A DNA stretch of 64,000 bases. Origin: CAWGJC01 sp965276665. GTDB lineage: Bacteria > Pseudomonadota > Alphaproteobacteria > Acetobacterales > Acetobacteraceae. Location: NCBI GenBank assembly GCA_965276665.1, contig OZ255620.1, forward strand, positions 2,356,001 through 2,420,000, in the 5' to 3' direction. Below are positions 62,018-64,000 of this stretch, one piece after another. The position numbers were made by a program, and so were the translations under genes. Position 1 is the stretch's first letter; each line of letters starts with the position of its first letter. Below the pieces are notes generated by a model. That model was not told the origin of the DNA, did not search any database, and was given only the letters and a program-made list of their open reading frames with translations.

Positions 62018-63276
62018 GTGGCGTAGGTCGCAGTGCGATCGGCCGACACCCGGCGTTCGGCGCGCACGCTCGCGGTGATCTCCGCGAGCTCGCGCAGGAA
62101 CGCGTCCATCAACTCCTCCTGGACAACGTTGACCCAGAGCTGAATCGAGTCAGGCAGCCAGGCGCGACTGACGGCATAGCCGCGTGCCGTCAGCTCTTCT
62201 TCGACGGCGAAGATGTCGAACCCGTCCGCGGCGATGAAGACATGCGCGGCGTCCGGCCGCCCGAGGATGCGCAGCCCCTCGATCGCCGCGACGCCGTCGA
62301 TCAGCCTCCGCTTGAGCGCGAGCAGGCGCTCCGTCACCCGCAGATAGCCGGTGCGCCCCAGATGACGGATCACCGACCAGGCGGCCACGATCGGCGCGGC
62401 CGGCCGTGACCCGGCGACACCGGATGTCGCGTATTCTCCAAACGGCCAGTTCTCGAAGCGAAAGGTGGCGTAGCGTTCCATCGCCGCGTCGCGGAACAGC
62501 AGCAGGCTGACGCCCTTGGGAGCGTAGCCGAACTTGTGCAGGTCGGCGGAGATCGACCAGACGCCGGGGACCGCGAAGTCGAATTCGGGAATCGGAGCGC
62601 CGAGGGCACGCGCGAAAGGCAGGAAGAAGCCGCCCATGCAGCCGTCGACATGGAACCAGAGCTGGTGACGCGCCGCGACGCTCGCGAGTTCCGCGATCGG
62701 ATCCGTCTGCGCGTAGGCGGCCGGTGGCGCGGAGCCGACCATCAGGATGGTGTTCGAGGTGATCAGCTCTGCCATGCCGGCAACATCGGCATGGTAGCCA
62801 TCGGAATGGCCCAGCCGTCGGACGGCGACGCCGAGCATCGCGGCCGCCTTCTCGAGCGACGGGTGCGCGGTATGCGCCAGGACCATCTCAAACGGCGCGC
62901 GCTCGGGATGGGCGGAAAACCAGTCGCGCGCCGTCTTCACCAGCATGAAGTTGCTCTCCGAGCCGCCGATGGTCAGCTGGCCGCCGGCCCCGGGCGGGCC
63001 CTGGAGAAGGTCAAGGCCCATGTCGATCAGCTCGCGCTTGATCCGGCGCAGGCTGGGGAAAGATGCGCCGGCATACAGCATGTTCTGCTCGGCGACCGCC
63101 GCACTCGCGGCGTTGATCAGGTCGAGCACGCCATCATCCACGTAGTAGACGGGCCGAAAGTTGCGCGCGCCGTGGGTCGGCAGATCATCGCGCTGCAGAG
63201 AGCGCAGCGTCTCCATCACGCGCTCGGGCGAGCTGCCCTGGAGTGGGAAGCTGGTTTGCTCCGCCATATCCGCCAT
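62014..63276 (-). CDS. PLP-dependent group II decarboxylase/lyase-like enzyme
   Basis: A 420-residue type I PLP enzyme related to sphingosine-1-phosphate lyase and group II amino-acid decarboxylases. GGSESNFMLVKTARDW is the phosphate-binding turn, WFHVDGCMGGFF contains the Asp that holds the pyridine N, and SADLHKFGYAPKG carries the Schiff-base Lys (about residue 248). I prefer ATG 63276, preceded by GGGGGA, over an ATG at 63291. It probably decarboxylates or cleaves an amino acid or amino alcohol. Lying between a polyamine-type ABC system and formamidase-like genes, it may process a linked amine. Confidence 0.85.
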   Translation of the reverse strand: MADMAEQTSFPLQGSSPERVMETLRSLQRDDLPTHGARNFRPVYYVDDGVLDLINAASAAVAEQNMLYAGASFPSLRRIKRELIDMGLDLLQGPPGAGGQLTIGGSESNFMLVKTARDWFSAHPERAPFEMVLAHTAHPSLEKAAAMLGVAVRRLGHSDGYHADVAGMAELITSNTILMVGSAPPAAYAQTDPIAELASVAARHQLWFHVDGCMGGFFLPFARALGAPIPEFDFAVPGVWSISADLHKFGYAPKGVSLLLFRDAAMERYATFRFENWPFGEYATSGVAGSRPAAPIVAAWSVIRHLGRTGYLRVTERLLALKRRLIDGVAAIEGLRILGRPDAAHVFIAADGFDIFAVEEELTARGYAVSRAWLPDSIQLWVNVVQEELMDAFLRELAEITASVRAERRVSADRTATYAT

Positions 63277-63331
63277 CACGCAATCCCCCATTGTTGGAAG
63301 GCCGCCGCCGGAGCTCGGCCGCCGCCTCGTC

Positions 63332-63601
63332 TCACTTCGCGAGCCACGTGGTGAAGCGATCCCGCAGCATGGCCCGATTGGCGCCGAACTGCTCTGGCAG
63401 TTCGGTGTCGACCCGCACGACATGGACGCCGGTCGCCTGCTGGAAGGGCGCATAGAAGTAATCCTGCAGCGCCTTGCCGAAAGCGCCGCCCGTGGCGCTG
63501 ACAACCAGCGTGCCTTCCAGCCCGTTCCTGCTCTGCGCCATCGCCGGATGGGTGGCGAGCAGGGCCACGGCGGCGAAGGCCGCCGGCACGATGCGCTTCA
63601 T
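63332..63601 (-). pseudogene. Polyamine-type ABC substrate-binding protein with internal deletion
   Basis: Only 89 residues: a signal peptide (MKRIVPAAFAAVALLATHPA), the first strand-helix of a PotD/SBP family 8 protein (GTLVVSATGGAFGKALQDYF, YAPFQQATGVHVV), then NRAMLRDRFTTWLAK, which resembles the extreme C-terminus of the same family. The normal length is about 340, so roughly 250 residues were lost by an in-frame deletion. It cannot bind ligand, and the linked importer is probably dead or uses another binding protein. ATG 63601 follows GAAGGAG-like sequence. Confidence 0.65.
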
Positions 63602-63630
63602 GCTCGATCTCCTTGCGGTTCGGTTATCGG

Positions 63631-64000
63631 TCAAGCCGCGTCACGCCGCAGCACGGCGACGGCGCACAGCACGATCAGCGTCAGCATCGTGGCGACCGCC
63701 GCGAGTGTCGGGGACACGTTGAGCTGGATGTCCTCAAAAAACTTTCGCGCCAGGGGCTTGTCGGTGAGGCTGGCGAGAAAGAACGAGACAACCGGCTCGT
63801 CGAACGAGATCAGGAAGGCGAACAACGCCCCGGAGATCAACGCGGGGCGCAGCAGCGGCAAGGTGATCCGCCGGATCACGGTCGCCCGTCCGGCGCCGCA
63901 CATCATCGCCGCTGCGTCGAGCGACGTGTCGTAGCGGGCGAGCGCGCCGGACACGGTGAAGATGACGTAGGGCAAGGCAAGACAGGTATGCGCCGCCACG
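63631..64000 (-). CDS. Polyamine-type ABC transporter permease (PotC-like), 3' part
   Basis: The C-terminal 123 residues of an inner-membrane permease that continues past the window. AHTCLALPYVIFTVSGAL leads into the EAA loop, seen as LDAAAMMCGAGRATVIRRIT with LPLLRPAL. PALISGALFAFLISFDEPVV and a final hydrophobic segment (LAAVATMLTLIVLCAVAVL) follow. The DEPVVSFFL motif is common in PotC/YdcV-type permeases. It should import polyamines or similar cations with the binding protein next to it, but that gene is truncated. Confidence 0.85.
   Translation of the reverse strand, partial: VAAHTCLALPYVIFTVSGALARYDTSLDAAAMMCGAGRATVIRRITLPLLRPALISGALFAFLISFDEPVVSFFLASLTDKPLARKFFEDIQLNVSPTLAAVATMLTLIVLCAVAVLRRDAA

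Noticed and set aside
1..64000. CRISPR arrays, rRNA, tRNA or an origin of replication
   Set aside because: No regularly spaced direct repeats, no recognisable tRNA cloverleaf or rRNA sequence, and no DnaA-box or iteron cluster were seen by eye.

Overview
This is a GC-rich, densely packed stretch of a Gram-negative chromosome or large replicon, most likely from an alphaproteobacterium. A Rhodospirillales/Acetobacteraceae-type soil or water heterotroph is my best guess, but that is inference: the window has no rRNA, tRNA or housekeeping gene. The guess rests on base composition, the many class III CoA-transferases, the FrcBCA-type and Liv-type ABC importers, signal peptides and outer-membrane proteins, and short palindromic repeats with CTAG ends. 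Almost everything is catabolism and uptake; the window reads as a string of separate substrate-use islands.

Layout. 0-11.9 kb: two GMC oxidoreductases, then a leftward cluster (LysR, old-yellow-enzyme-like flavoprotein, small coiled-coil protein, methyltransferase, a tandem alpha/beta-hydrolase lacking both nucleophiles, a metabolite:H+ symporter, a second flavoprotein). 12.0-19.3 kb: an FrcBCA-like ABC importer, a PaaK-like ligase, an isochorismatase-like amidase and the stump of an amidohydrolase, with a divergent decayed cupin gene and a LacI regulator. 19.5-30.9 kb: one long leftward operon with a complete Liv-type importer (including a LivM-LivG fusion), two CaiB-type CoA-transferases, an OB-fold/zinc-ribbon protein with its SCP2-type thiolase, a cyclase-family hydrolase and an acyl-CoA ligase. 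It encodes import, CoA activation and thiolytic breakdown of an unknown carboxylate. 31.2-37.7 kb: a GntR-controlled module with two CoA-transferases, a MaoC-like hydratase and an MFS transporter.

37.9-48.8 kb: the most unusual part. A tight operon carries four divergent paralogues (541-568 residues) of a barrel-like protein with a shared Cys-x-Cys-x2-Cys motif and a nearly invariant TPHD-x-YPTFPDNP block. They are interleaved with two sugar-type (CUT1) ABC permeases and a solute-binding protein, but no ATPase, and a divergent LysR regulator. I infer uptake and stepwise breakdown of a complex glycoside or uronate by a poorly described hydrolase family.

48.8-64 kb: an accessory zone with much decay. 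It holds a class II aldolase stump fused to a repeat, a frameshifted acyltransferase, an SMR exporter, an outer-membrane aromatic-transport protein, an Ntn-hydrolase, a structurally complete IS21-family element with 8-bp target duplications, a YtcJ-like amidohydrolase, and an N,N-dimethylformamidase-like locus. In that locus the small subunit is intact and the large subunit is frameshifted, next to a PLP decarboxylase and a polyamine-type ABC system whose binding protein has an internal deletion.

Across the window, two families of palindromic repeats (A about 108 bp, B about 132 bp) end in CTAG. The CTAG supplies the TAG stop of three genes and abuts the ribosome-binding site of two others, which suggests MITE-like elements that insert at CTAG. 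A GTATACCA palindrome occurs at three catabolic promoters or gene junctions and may be a shared GntR-type operator.
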